From Atherix ibis (lineage: Eukaryota > Arthropoda > Insecta > Diptera > Athericidae): a stretch of 64,000 bases of DNA. Both the position numbers and the translations under genes were made by a program. This document shows, piece after piece, positions 44,958 to 56,984 of the stretch. The stretch is from assembly GCA_958298945.1 (NCBI GenBank), contig OY282605.1:33024811-33088810 (forward strand), in the 5' to 3' direction. The notes beneath the pieces are model-generated. The model had not been told where the DNA came from. It ran no database searches and saw nothing but the letters and a program-made list of their open reading frames with translations. Position 1 is the first letter of the stretch, and every line of letters begins with the position of its first letter.

Positions 44958-45540
44958 GAACTAAAAAGAAGATACCTACAACTACTTTGACTTTGAGACA
45001 AACGTTCTAAATTTCCTATACACACCAAAGTACTTTTATACAATAGAATGCCTTACTGAAACCCATCTGGACTTATGGACTAGAAATCTGGGACTCTACT
45101 AATCCATCCAATAACCGTCTAATCTGATCCTTTCAATCAAAAATACTCCGTACAATTGTCGATGCTTCCTTCTATGTTGAAACACTGTTATCCATCGTGA
45201 TCTTGAAGTCCCTTTTGCTCATGAGGGGGCTGTGTCTTGTTATAAAAAGTTCCATTCCCATATCTCCAATCATACTAATCTCCTGGTTCAAAAAATATCC
45301 TATACTTCCTTTTCTAGAACCACCCATCGAAGACTTAAGCGTCACTAGTCACGTAAGCTACTAAAATACTGACGCTTAACATTAGCACACGCTAGCAGGA
45401 GATACTTCAATGGATGTTTACTTCCCACATCCATTCATGTTAATTACTTATTACTATTCTACACATATAAATCTGCTTGTTACTATGTCTAAATATCTGT
45501 AAAAAAAAGTTCAAAAAAAATATATAACATTGTAAACGAA
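44958..45540 (+). pseudogene. Jockey-like LINE ORF2 C-terminus
   Basis: Plus-strand frames read LLKPIWTYGLEIWDSTNPSN, then SFQSKILRTIVDASFYVET, then HRRLKRH, the jockey-clade ending. It resembles the piece at 39,990-40,350. Frameshifts are present. It begins directly at the broken end of the family-A mariner. Confidence 0.65.
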
Positions 45541-46125
45541 ATTAATAAATAAATTTGTTTTTAAAGTTCATATTTTGTGGGTTTAACATATTATAGGATT
45601 TTGCATATATGAAATTCTTTTAAATATTTTCCAGTCCTTTTGAAAATTTCTACCTCATCATACATAGTAAAGAGTCCTCGGGCAACAAATATGTTTTTAA
45701 ATACCTCCTTAATTTGAATTTAAATAAACATACAATATATCCGTACGTGTAAGCACATACCTATATTTTGATACAAATATATTAAAAAATGTTCATAAAA
45801 CTGGAATATTTATTTTTGAATTTAAATTTAATAAAAATTAGATTATTTCGATTAAAGGATAAAAATGATATAAAATTGAAATTTTCATGGCGAAACCCTT
45901 ACTAACATATGTAAATAAGTATTAAAGCGTTTGATTACGATAATATTTTTCTTGATTGATAATCAGCTGCAGATGATTTTTCTTCACAAATTAATTAAAA
46001 AAGAAATTTCTAAAAAATTCTTTAAAATTATGATTATTAAAAAAAAATTAATAAAAAAGGACTTTTTTACTATCTTAAAAATTATAAAAGGAAATTGATT
46101 TTTTTCTAATTTATAAAGGGTCTTC
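45541..46125. other. AT-rich sequence, nothing assigned
   Basis: No motif or repeat seen. Confidence 0.45.
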
Positions 46126-46129
46126 CAAA

Positions 46130-46575
46130 TATACGCAATAAGTAATTTTAATAGAAAATACAATTTTGTAATTAATTAATTGTAAAGTTTCTATCCACAG
46201 CTTTGTTGAAACTTTCCATGATCGTTTTGCGTTAATATCGCTGAATTTTTTTGATGCAGCGCTCAATTTCCATGGGTTTGTAGGCATAAACTTTAGACTT
46301 ATGCCTACAAACCCCAAAGAAATAAAATCCAAGACGTTAAATCGCATGATTTGGGCGGACAATTATGTGTATAATCACTAAAACCGGAAATTACACGGCC
46401 AGGAAAGGACTCACACAGTTATGGAATTGTTTCTCGGGCTGTATGGTATGTATGTGGCACTGTCTTGTTGAAACCACATACACATATCCTCCACATTCAT
46501 ATTTTGCAATTTAAGTACAAAAAAAGGATTCTCATATCGCGATAGTCAGTACCATTAACTGTCTTTCATACAGTT
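46130..46575 (-). pseudogene. WPPRSCDL-type transposase relic
   Basis: Minus-strand pieces NVEDMCMWFQQDSATYIPYS (usual MWFQQDGATCHT) and, further on, SAQIMRFNVLDFISLGFVGI (worn PPRSCDLTPLDFFLWGFV) are followed by MPTNPWKLSAASKKFSDINA. A 16-bp perfect inverted repeat lies inside at 46,274-46,314. Confidence 0.6.
46274..46314. repeat. 16-bp perfect inverted repeat
   Basis: gggtttgtaggcataa (46,274-46,289) and its complement (46,299-46,314) are separated by 9 nt. It falls at the FLWGFVKDKVY-equivalent stretch of the transposase relic, so one arm probably arose by a local inverted duplication. Confidence 0.85.
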
Positions 46576-46884
46576 TGGAACACCCTATAATATTATCATT
46601 AAAATGTTGACTAAAAATTTCTTTTAATTAAATTTTCTTTATAGGCAAATCCTTTTCATTGCTCATTTTATGGAATAGCTTTGAATGCCATAGAATTTTT
46701 GTTATAATATTGACTCACTTATAGGAGAGTGATATTATGTGAATTGGTTGACATTTAGTATAATTTATGCTCGCACACATGTATACATAGTTAATTTGGG
46801 GGAAAAACCTAACAATTTCATTAATTTTATTGATTTTTCAATGTGTGATGTGTGAGTATTATCCTTAATTGATTAATCTTTATT

Positions 46885-47970
46885 TTAGTTAATTGCTTTT
46901 GTAGCAAAATATAATACTTTTGGGTGAATTTGAGTTGTCCTACAAAAAATTATTAAGGATGACTGGCAAAACTCAAAGAGACATAATTTTAGTAAAGCAA
47001 TTTCTGCAACGCCTTTTTTTAATGCGTGTTTGCATAAAGGAATCTTTTCCAAATGGTGGAAATAATAAAGGCTTTTCTTTATACGGAAGGATAAGAAACC
47101 ACCAAATGACCCATTCTCCAATATGGATTCAAAAAGCCTAAATAAACCGAAGGTGCCATATACACATTGGTTAATAAATGAAGGAGTATTTGTAGACGTA
47201 TATCAAAAGGATAATTGCGGACTATCTTACCCATAGAACGTTGCTGTAAGATTCTGAATGATGGCAAAAGGAGTAACTTTGTTTTGTTTTGTGGATTACT
47301 TTGCGGCGACTTCTGTGTATCTGGGTGTTCAGATAGACACCAGGTTGAGTTTTAACGACCATCTGAGATTTGCTGCTAAAAAGACAAGTCGGATTGTCTT
47401 AGCAAGGATTATGTCTTACCACGGAGGGTCCAAACAGTGCCGACGCAGGTTTCTATTCACAGTTATCAGCTCTATGATACTCAATACAGCCCCTATTTGA
47501 ACAGAAGGTACTGTGACCGAAACGTACAAACGTCACGTGATGGTGGTATATTGTGGATCGTATTTCGAGTATCGAGAACATTTCATACTGTCTCGTATGA
47601 TACTGTGTGCGTTATCGTTAACATGCGGCCAATTGAGCTTTTGTTGGTTGAGAGAGTCAGGAAATATCATCGAGGATGGGAGAAAAATTAACGGTATCGG
47701 CTCATCGTCAGCGAGATGACATTGAAACTGGGATTTATAAATTAAAGGAAAATGGACGCATTATCTCATTCCTGACATAGCCACGTGGAATGGAAGAGTC
47801 CATGGCGATTGGGACCACTACAGTGCTCAATTTCAGGCAGAATATGGGTGGACCATGGCAGATCGATATCACTTTACGGTGGAAGTTAAAGCGGCATGCC
47901 CCAGTTGTCGGCACATGATCAACGATGTGGAACATATTTTCTTTCACTGCACATGTTTTAGTAAATAATC
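46885..47970 (+). pseudogene. R1/LOA-like LINE ORF2 (LINE 1), decayed
   Basis: Plus-strand pieces: the start of the RT domain (HKGIFSKWWK with KPPNDP), then a gap, then VYLGVQIDTRLSFNDHLRFA and MSYHGGSKQCRRRFLFTVIS, DTVCVIVNMRPIELLLVERV, and finally ADRYHFTVEVKAACPSC with MINDVEHIFFHC. The last is the Cys/His finger at the C-terminus of R1-type LINE proteins. The catalytic YADD part is deleted, and frameshifts occur. Confidence 0.75.
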
Positions 47971-48019
47971 GGTAAAATACTGTCCTAGAATGGTGCAACA
48001 TATAAGGGAGCGCGTGGCC

Positions 48020-48798
48020 GGTTTGATTTTCTTGCTGGTGTGAGTATTTCGTAAAGAATGGGGACTTCGTTCCAGAGCGGTGAAACTCCTGTACAAGAGT
48101 GTGTTTGTTCCGTTTGCGATGTACGCGTCTAGTGTATGGGCCGACATTATGTGCCACCAGTATGCAAAAATTCAGTATAACGTATGACTCTGTATGCATA
48201 TTTGAACGTATATAGAACCGGGTCAACCGAGGCGATGCAGGTTCTCATGGGAGAAATTCCATAGAACCTGGAGGTGCTGCGGGGAAGTATCCACTACCGT
48301 TTACGGCGGGGCATCCGGGCTGCTCGTTGTCCGATTACGAATGCAGAGGTTCAGGATCTTAGTTCACGCCAGCGGCGTGTACTAATCCTGAATAGAATGT
48401 GTGAAATTTGGCAACGTCGATGGGATGAGAGTGTGAATGGCGGATGGACGCGCATGTTTATTTCGGATGTGTGTTTTACATCTGCGGATGGATTTGAATT
48501 TGGTCTGTACCTTGGGTATTTACTCACGGGACACGGTAGTATGAATGGATTCCTGTACGGGCGTGGTCTAGCTGCGGAGACTAGATGCCCTTGTGGGGCG
48601 GCGGAGGAGAGTGCCAAGCACCTTCTCGTTGAGTGTAGCCTGTACGGGGATTTGCGTGACTTAGCTGCATGTGGAATCGTGGTGAATGATGAGGGTGTGG
48701 ATGTGAGTGGTGTGTTGAGTGTGACAGAGCGGTATGAATGCCTTAATAGATTTGCCGTGGCACTATTTGAGAGGAGAGCGAGAATGGTGCGTGAGTGA
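48020..48798 (+). pseudogene. R1/LOA-like LINE ORF2 C-terminus (LINE 2)
   Basis: It starts LLYKSVFVPFAMYASSVWAD and, after a short break, has a 174-codon open frame (48,274-48,798): LRGSIHYRLRRGIRAARCPI, SSRQRRVLILNRMCEIWQRR, GYLLTGHGSMNGFLYGRG, TRCPCGAAEESAKHLLVEC and RFAVALFERRARMVRE. The CPCG...H...C finger is intact. It is more GC-rich than its surroundings and better kept than LINE 1, so younger. The 5' part is missing. Confidence 0.8.
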
Positions 48799-49335
48799 AT
48801 GTGTGAATAATACGCAGAGTGGCTACAACCGGGTGAAAGACCAAGGTCGATTCCGGTTTTACTTTCGGGTCTTGGCGAACCCGTGTACCTGAGCTAGCCT
48901 AGCGGCGCCTAGGAATTTACAAAATTCCTGACCGTAGCTCAATGAGCGGAGTACATACCGAATTACCTTTAAAAACAAAAATTGGTATCACGGGAATCGG
49001 GGGCCCCATGGTGGAATACACTGTGCCCGATTTAGGTGAGGCGTCATATGGCAGCAACGTGGTGGCTGTGGTTAAGCCCATATCGCGGGTATGATCTCCG
49101 GATCACAGGTGGGAGGTAACTGGCAATGTCCATTTTGCAATTATCTCGGGCACTGTCACTTCTAAAGACAGTAGAGGTTTAGGTAGTCCAGGTGGGACAG
49201 TCAGCTTGTAACTGATTACTAACTGTTAACTGCCAGTAATAGTGGTCCGTTGATTGAGCGTATCTCAATCCCTATATACGTAGGCGACTCGTGGTTTAAG
49301 GCTTTCTAAAACTAGGTCATATTAAATAACAACAT
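48799..49335 (+). repeat. 3' UTR of LINE 2
   Basis: Non-coding sequence following the ORF stop; its reverse complement recurs at 28,235-28,870. Conserved pieces include gacagtagaggtttaggtag, cgactcgtggtt and the end gtcatattaaataac. No long poly(A) tail follows. Confidence 0.7.
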
Positions 49336-50780
49336 AAAACTGTCCTAAAATGGTACCATTGCACGCACAAATGAAAAATTTATAGGCATGCTGGTTGCGG
49401 TAGCTAAATATGCATGCCGAGTAACAAAGAAGCTACTGCGCCAGGAAGAAAGAATGAGTGAAGGTTAGCCCGTAGCCTAAATAGGTTAACAGACTTGATA
49501 TTAGTCTACTCCCCATGATGTTATATATGTTATGGTAGTGGTGCAATGAGGAGTTATATTTAAAGAAAAGGGAGGTGAATTTTAAAAGGAGGAAATCCCA
49601 TCTAATGACGCAAAAAATCTCACCCAAATTTTTGGCAAAATAAATCGTATGCTGAAAAATGTTCAGTTTAATGCTAGCTAGTGAACACCCTCAGTCATTT
49701 CATTGTCACCAGTGTGCTTATTCTATTGTAGGTAGAGTAGCCTTAAAAAATAATACTCGAGTAAATAATAAAAATTACTTCTTATAAAAAAAAAACCAAT
49801 ATTACCATTAAAGTAATACGCGAAATTTTTTTATTATACGTTCTTCCTTTAAAATAAATTTTGTTCCAATTTTTTTTGTGGTAAAAATTCTTAAAGTATT
49901 AATTTCAAACAACTCCTTAAAGATCGTCTAAAAATAATGTAAAATATTTTAAAAGTTCTTTTTAAAAAATTTAAATCTTTAAATTTATAGCAAGAAAATT
50001 TAATAATAAACGGTATAAAATTTAGTAATAAATATTTTATGAATTCTTGAATATTTAATTAATTTTAAGGACATCAAATTTGATATTACTCTAGGCTGCA
50101 TGGAATATATTAAAATTAGTTTTTTCTATAGGAGAGCTCAAATATCTTGCATACTCGACCTTAGTCAGATACGTAGAAAATATTTGCCTTGAAGTTGATG
50201 ATTGGCTCTAGTCAATACCAAGATTATATCAGTTTATGAAGCTATTAATAGTGCATTTGAATATCCTTGTAAGTAGCAGATATGGTAGCGCTTGTACATA
50301 TCAATTTGATATTTTAATAAAGTGTATAAAATAAAAGAAGATCTTTAACTTTTTATTACTTCTATTATGGTATATAACAAGATTTTTAAAAAGAATAATT
50401 TATTGGCATTATTTAGAAATTTAAATTTATTTATTTTGATTATATTAAATATTTAATTAATATTCATTAGTTGACTTACTTTCATTAATTATTCATTAGT
50501 AGACTTATTGCCTTTTTCGGAAATTGTAATATTAATATTCAATATTGTTTATTCAAATAAGAGTATAATGTTAATTTGTTTTTTATTATTTGCAAAAAAA
50601 ACTATTTATTTGTCAGAAAAATTCAACGTATTCTGATTCTAACGAGCTTAACTTACGAAAACTTGCACCTTGGGGAATATTCCTTCTGAAGGGCCTAAAT
50701 TTTTGGTAGACCGAGAAGCGGTAGAATACAAAACTTCGGTTAAAAAGGCATTTAATATCAAAAACTGTTGAAAATGTAGA
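49336..50780. other. Mostly AT-rich; nothing assigned
   Basis: A less AT-rich block at 49,370-49,740 has no recognisable coding or repeat pattern. The rest is A/T-rich. Confidence 0.4.
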
Positions 50781-50784
50781 ACGA

Positions 50785-51020
50785 GAGAGGTCTCCGTTGA
50801 TTAACATTGAAACAGATGAGTGAGTTTTTTAAAGGATTAAAAAAATGGTTCTTGGCATCAGATCGGACATTGCAGATATGTGAATACTCCACTCTGTTAC
50901 ACGGCCATCTCTATCAATAAAATTTTGTCTCGAAAAGGAGTTCTTGTATTTCCTTAGACCATTCTACATCTTTCTCACCCCATATTAGCCAGATCAAAGT
51001 TCTCATGCTTTTTTTTTATT
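50785..51020 (-). repeat. Dispersed repeat of unknown type, copy 2
   Basis: It matches 32,530-32,660 (gattaacattgaaacagatg against gattaacattaaaactgaag; catcagatcggacatt against catcagatcggatatt; acacggccat). The coding frame of copy 1 is broken here by insertions. Confidence 0.5.
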
Positions 51021-51985
51021 CCTAGGGAAAAAACACTTGAAAGGACGTCATCTTGGTACTCTGCGAAAAGTATTAATGCTAGAACGAGTCAACTGGGCGA
51101 ATAGCTACCAAAGAAAACTACTTTTAAGGGGATAAGTGAGGATTGCCTTAATTCTAACTAATCAGTATCTTAAAGCTAATTAATCTAGCAAAATTAATGT
51201 CTTTAAAAACTGTGAAAAAGCGACACGGAACTGTTGGTTTATATGATTACATGGCGGTTAGAAAACCATTAATAAACTTCCAAAATAAAAAAATAAATTG
51301 ATTAGAATATTTTCCATCAAAACTAGACTATTAAAGACTTTAAAAATCTACTCTGGACAAATGAGTCACAGTTGCAGATCCTTGGGTCTAAAAGGGTCTA
51401 ACAATCTATGTACGCCATTCTTGGATCTGGATCACAGTTGCAGATCCTTTGGATCCTTGGGTCTAACAATCTATGTACGCCACAGTGTTGCCGGAACCTG
51501 TGGTACCAACCGTAGAGTAGGAGAATTGTAGGCATTTTTGGTTAAGTGCTGAAGGATTTGTTATGCAGCAATTTAATGACCCTAAAAATAGTTTCAAATT
51601 GTAAAGAATTTTTTTACTATTATAAATAAAAACGCGTTGATATTTTGGAAACTAAGACAGAAGAGCGCGGGAGCATATACGATAAAAAGATACGATTCTT
51701 TAGAAGGATACGATAAAAAGACTGATCAAATGAGCGCCCAAAGTCGTACAAGCTGTCATAAAAATCGAAGGAAAAATATTTTTTTTTTCAAATAAAACAC
51801 CAAACAAATTGCCACCTTTGGTTCGTATATACGAGTAGAACCGGATACGATGGTTCCAATTTTCGACCACCTTAAATCCGGCCTTATTAAAGTTATTTAG
51901 CGTGCAATAATAAATATTGACTAGACCAATGAACTTTAAAAAAAAATCCGCAAGAAGAATTCTAAAGATGTTAAATCACAACTTC
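51021..51985. other. Unassigned, with a short tandem duplication
   Basis: The pair tcacagttgcagatcctt plus aacaatctatgtacgcca occurs at 51,366-51,413 and again at 51,432-51,483, about 70 bp apart. Nothing else was recognised. Confidence 0.5.
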
Positions 51986-51989
51986 TTGG

Positions 51990-52760
51990 AGGCTATTTAT
52001 CGAATAAATCAATTCTGGCATTGGCTGTGTGGCTTGTTAAAACCACATATTTATTAAATTAATATTTTCCAATTTAGGCTATAAGAAAATCGTTATCATC
52101 GATCTGTACTGATTATCATTTGCAGTAACGGCAGCTTATTCCTTATTTAAAAAAAAAATTAGGACCTATAATGCCACCGTGTCATAAACCACACCAAATG
52201 GTCACGTTCTTCATGAATAATTTGTGGATTAGCTTCAGCCTAGTAACGGCAATTTTATTTATTCACCGATCCACAGAGATGAAAATGCTCTTCAGCGCAG
52301 TAACGACAAATGCGCCTCATCTGAGAAGATCATTTTCTTCAAGAAATCACCATTATTTTCAGCTTGTTTTAGTCAAAATCAGTAAATTCACAGCTTTTGC
52401 GGTAGCCCAACGGCTTCAATTTTTATGATAAGAGTTTTGTAAGGATGTAAGCTCAAATCCAATTATAAAATACGTTATGTGGTTGTGTCAGACAGTCTCA
52501 AATGTTGAGAATGCCTTAAAATCAGTAAATTTAGGTCTTCATCAACACTTGCCTGAACGGCAGCAATATTTACGGCACAGCGACCGGATTTTTATCTTAC
52601 TGGCATGCGAACATTGTATAAACAAAGAAATTGACAGAAGTGCGCGATAAGTTGCAATAATAGAACGATTTTGATGACAAAAAAAAATTGGATAATCACC
52701 AGCAAACCTTACTAAATACAACACTGACAGTAACAGAAGTTTATGACATTTCAAATATGG
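51990..52760 (-). pseudogene. WPPRSCDL-group transposase, N-terminal two thirds
   Basis: Minus-strand pieces: NIAAVQASVDEDLN, RHSQHLRLSDTTT with RILYNW, KPLGYRKSCEFTDFD, NNGDFLKKMIFSDEAHL (first catalytic Asp kept), HFHLCGSVNK with NCRYWAEANPQIIHEERDH, GLWHGGIIGP-like residues and NINLINMWF. The part after MWF*Q is lost. A short insertion follows FSDEAH. Confidence 0.7.
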
Positions 52761-53929
52761 CTACACAATCCATTTGAAAACATATCATCCCTATTCAAAA
52801 ACCCTATACAAGCAATTTCGGCGTTTTTTCCGTTGTAGATATTATAATTTTAATTTGATAAATAATTTTTTTTATTTATATTTGAAACTATAATAATATA
52901 ATTTTTAAAAAAATATTTTCTTCAATTTTTCATCTTAACTTTTAGTTTTTTTTTTTTTTTAAATTTCCACCTTTAACACCAAAAGTGGTTGCACATTTTT
53001 GGCCTACAGTGTATATTAATAATATAGAAATAAATTTATTTTATTGAAAATATTCTAACATTTTGTACATTTTGCTGAATCTATTCATAAGAGACATCCA
53101 TCAGTGCCATAGAGTCCTTCTTTAACGATAGAGAATTCGTAAGACTTGAAAACCCAATAGAGAATTCTTATTTTATTGAATATACACAAAAGTACTTTTA
53201 TAAGAAGATATTGGATTGTATCTGATAAAAATTCATTGTATATAAAAAATAAATTTACATATGTAAAAGTAGTATTATGTGCTGTAGTAATTTTCTTTGC
53301 AGCCGACGGAAATGAATATTTGAAGAAATTCATAAATATTTTATGTCCTTAGAGATGGGAAATATTTATGAATCTCAATTCAATAGTAAGCAATTTTAAA
53401 CTCGAAACTACTAACTAATAAGGATTTTCAAATATGTATATTCGTTGATAATAATTATAATTTGGTAAGGTACGAGTATAAATCATTTTCAATTACAGCA
53501 AACCATAATTTTATCAAATTTCATGGATGCCATACTGAGTAGAAATTTATATTTGGTGGGCATAGTACGACCAGAATAATTCGAACAAAAGGTCGCATAC
53601 AAATAGCCGAAAATTTTGTCTCATCCAGAATAATGTTCCATGATGGATTTAATAGTCTGGTTTTATTAAAGCTGTTCCTGTTATAGTAGATAACACTTCA
53701 AATAGAGACTGGAACAATATAGAGTACTAAAATGCTTTATACAAATTGTTTGATTATAATATAGACATTCTGTGTTCGTTTGGAATGCCAATTTAGGTAC
53801 TCTTAATCACCAATTAGTAACAATTACTTTTCCCAGTAAAAATAGAATTTAATTTTAACTTTTTTAGTCATTTTATTATTAAATTATGTTTTTTTCTTCC
53901 TAAAAATTGAACACTTCATCCCAAAAATA
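52761..53929. other. AT-rich sequence, nothing assigned
   Basis: A block at 53,540-53,780 is less AT-rich and could be an old transposon piece, but I found no matching motif. Confidence 0.4.
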
Positions 53930-53931
53930 TA

Positions 53932-54695
53932 CGAGGTCTGTTAAAAAAGTATCGCGAATTTTGAATTTCCGCGTGTTACTCATGTCTCTCACTTATGTCG
54001 ATAAGTTCGGCCATTTTGAATATTCAGTTAATTTTTGACAGCTGCTTTGCTTGCACGTGTTTTGCCCATTCCAAAAAATAGATCAAAGAATATGTTCCGG
54101 GAACAAGAAAAAGTCACAGGGGGCCAGATCTGGGGAATTCGGTGGCTGCAGCATTATTAATGTATTGTTTTTGGCCAAAAATTCACGCACAAGCAACGAT
54201 GCGTGAGCAGAGGTGTTATCATGGTGCAAAAGCCAATTTTTGTTCTTCCACAAATCCGGGCGTTTCTGGTGGATTGCTTCACGCCTTCACATTCGACCGA
54301 ACTTGGCGCGCTCCTTTCGGTCTTGGCTCGTGCGGCAGCTTCCATTGGAATGATTGAGCTTTGGTGTCCACGTCATAATGATAAACCCATGATTCGTTAC
54401 CAGTTATGACCCTGTGGAGCAAATTTTGGTCGACGCAGACAGAGTCCAACAGCTCCTTCTTTAGCACTGTTAATGCGATGCTGTTTTTCGTCGAAAATGG
54501 GCAAAAATCGAAGACGAGCCAAAACACGTGCAAGCAAAGTGGCTTTCAAAAATTAAATGAACATTCAAAATGGCCGAACTTATCGGCATAAGTGAGAGAT
54601 ATGAGTACTAGCATAACGCCACAAAAAAAATCATAAATTGAATTGACGTAACCCGCGGAAATTCAAAATTCGTGATACTTTTTGAACAGACCTTG
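53932..54695 (-). mobile_element. Family-A mariner recombinant with two 5' ends
   Basis: TA flanks both sides (53930-53931; 54696-54697) and both ends carry the family-A repeat. On the left, about 160 bp of 5' untranslated region (gttactcatgtctctcactt, ttcggccattttgaat, gctgctttgcttgcacgtgt) runs in plus orientation. On the right the same region runs in minus orientation, as in other copies. In between is a shortened minus-strand transposase. Length is 764 bp. Confidence 0.85.
54096..54535 (-). pseudogene. Family-A transposase, truncated
   Basis: Minus-strand pieces: KKELLDSVCVDQNLLHRVIT, GNESWVYHYDVDTKAQS, PHEPRPKGARQVRSNV, then NPPETPGFVEEQK-equivalent bases in another frame and HHDNTSAHAS. 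The first catalytic Asp is Asn (GNES). The second-Asp block that is deleted at 7.9 and 44.1 kb is present here. The N-terminal domain and the end are missing. Confidence 0.75.
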
Positions 54696-54697
54696 TA

Positions 54698-55185
54698 TAT
54701 ATTTGCTCTGTATACAAGAATATCCATTTTACATTTTAGAAAGTATAAATCTGTCATTTAATAATTGTTTAAACAAAATAAGTTTTATAATAAAATTTAT
54801 ATAACAGAAACTTTGCCATTTTATATGTTAAACAATTTAATTTCTAAAAAATGTGTTAAACTTATAAACAATTTGTGCTGTAGACACGTTTTAATATTTC
54901 AGTTGTTAAATATACAACATTTAATCACGTTTCGAAATTTTTTAATTTTACAGTTTTCAGTTTATTTAGTATCATTTTATATATTGTAAGAACTTTCAAT
55001 AAAATTTGTGATTCTACCGCAGACACATTTTTTTGTTTCTTGCACAGAAAATAAAATTTTCTTCAATAAAGTGAGCCATAATTTCTTGCTCTGTGTATAA
55101 GCCAATCAGCTAAATTGCCTTATAGAAAGTTCTAAAAACCCATAAAATTCTGAAGCCATTGTACCCGCAAAAAATGACTGTCTGT
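54698..55185. other. AT-rich sequence, nothing assigned
   Basis: Only short ORFs of A/T-driven composition. Confidence 0.45.
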
Positions 55186-55189
55186 CTAA

Positions 55190-55600
55190 AGGTGTCATTG
55201 GCTCTGTCTTTCTTTGAAAATAAAGAAGAAGAGATCGTTACCGGCAGCTTTTTTTATGTCCTGAAATAAAAGATATTATTTTGAACTATATTTAATTATA
55301 TTTTTGGATAAAATTGTAGCATAAAATACTACAAATTTTGGTTTTATTGTGTGAAAAGTTCCTAGGATACGAAAAAAATTCCCCAAAAATATTGAACCCT
55401 GCAAGAAGCTTAGTGGCAATTATTTTTATAATGTTATAATTAACAAAATTTATACAATATACTAAAAATAATATAAATCAAAATCCAAATTTTATTTAAC
55501 TATACTTTCCAGAACACAAATTGCATCACCATTCAATAATTTCTAATAATCATTATTCTGTGCACAAGTTCTGCTCGTATACTCAACATTTTTAAAGAGC
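55190..55600 (+). pseudogene. WPPRSCDL-type transposase relic with dispersed-repeat tail
   Basis: Frames read GVIGSVFL and FENKEEEIVTGSFF (usual GGVIGPYFFEN..G.AVTVNG). The bases caaattttggttttattgtg and aaaagttcctaggatac match 20,970 and 35,590. The following ccccaaaaatattgaaccct matches the dispersed repeat at 23,520 and 35,995. Confidence 0.5.
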
Positions 55601-56980
55601 ACATAAATTTTTTTTATTAAAAGAAATGATTTCATTTTAAATAAACTTTTTTAAGAGTTTATACTATACAGCCATCATCATATGTTAGACTTTATAATAG
55701 AAAAAAATCGGAAAATAGGAAGAATAATTTCTGAATTTAGTTTTTATTGAAAAGTTAAACATTAAATTATATGATACGTGATTGAAAATGAGTCAAATAC
55801 GTGTTCGGAAAATTCTGCAGTATTCGAATTTTATTTTAGAGAATAACCTTGAACTCTTTATTTAGTATATAATTTTTAATATTTTCTATTAAAAGCCATT
55901 GATTTTTCAATAAATAAGTAAAAAAACATAGAAAATAAATTTTAAAAAATTCTAAATGTTCTTTCGATGTTAGCTTGTTTTGTGTATTAATATTGGATTT
56001 CAATCTAGCTGACTTTTTTCTTTTAAAAATATTTATAAATAAATTTTTAATTGCCTAATTATATAATTTTTTATATGAATATTCTTTAAAAAAAATTCAT
56101 ATTGTTTATATTTAAATAGAATATTTTTTTCTTCAAAAAAATCTTAAGTCTTTGAAAATATTCAAGATGTGAACTAAAGATACTCGTATTATTATAACAT
56201 TACATTTTATATGCCTTTTATGATACATTAGACTGGAAAAATCAAACATTAAAAAATATGTCCTTTTGTAGATAAGAGAAATTCGAGTATTATTATTATA
56301 GAAGAAAATATTTTCTAAAATTGGAAATATTTAAATATTTCAATTAGAGTATTATATATGTTATGTTCTGTTTGGATAATAGGTTTTCAAGAATATTGTA
56401 TTAAAAGAATATAATAGGAGATTTTTTGTTTAAAGAAATTTTTTATATATATAATAGAGCAAATAGAAATTATAAGAGACTGTAATTTACTTATACAGGT
56501 AATCATTATAGTTGAAATAATAACAAAAAAAAAAAAAATCTGTTGTGGTTGTGAGAATAATGAAATATATTATCCTTAGAAGCTTTCAAAGTTATAAATA
56601 ATGAAAGATTTTTTATAAAAATACTATGAACAATTATTAAGTGGAGGGAGCATTAAATGAATTTAAAAATACTGTAGATGATATATTGTCCTTCAGGAGT
56701 TTTATTTATATTTTCAAGCAATTCCATTACGCATTATATCTTAAGAGGGATTTTTTTTTTAAATACAATACTTTTGAGTATGTACACATACAAGTAGATT
56801 TATTTAAGAATATATTAATATGTTCAATCTAATAGTGTGTTTTTGCGCAATTCATGTACGCATATAAAAATAATTTTCGTTTAAATATTCTAAAATTACT
56901 TTCAATTTTTTTTTTAAACTACAAAATAAATATCTTAATAGAAAATTAAAAAAAAAAAACAATTATATTGTAATTAAATA
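55601..56980. other. AT-rich sequence, nothing assigned
   Basis: Very A/T-rich, with no tandem or coding structure until the array at 56,985. Confidence 0.5.
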
Positions 56981-56984
56981 GGAA

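Noticed and set aside
47735..48226. 163-codon minus-strand ORF
   Set aside because: Antisense to the LINE coding pieces, which show finger and RT motifs on the plus strand.
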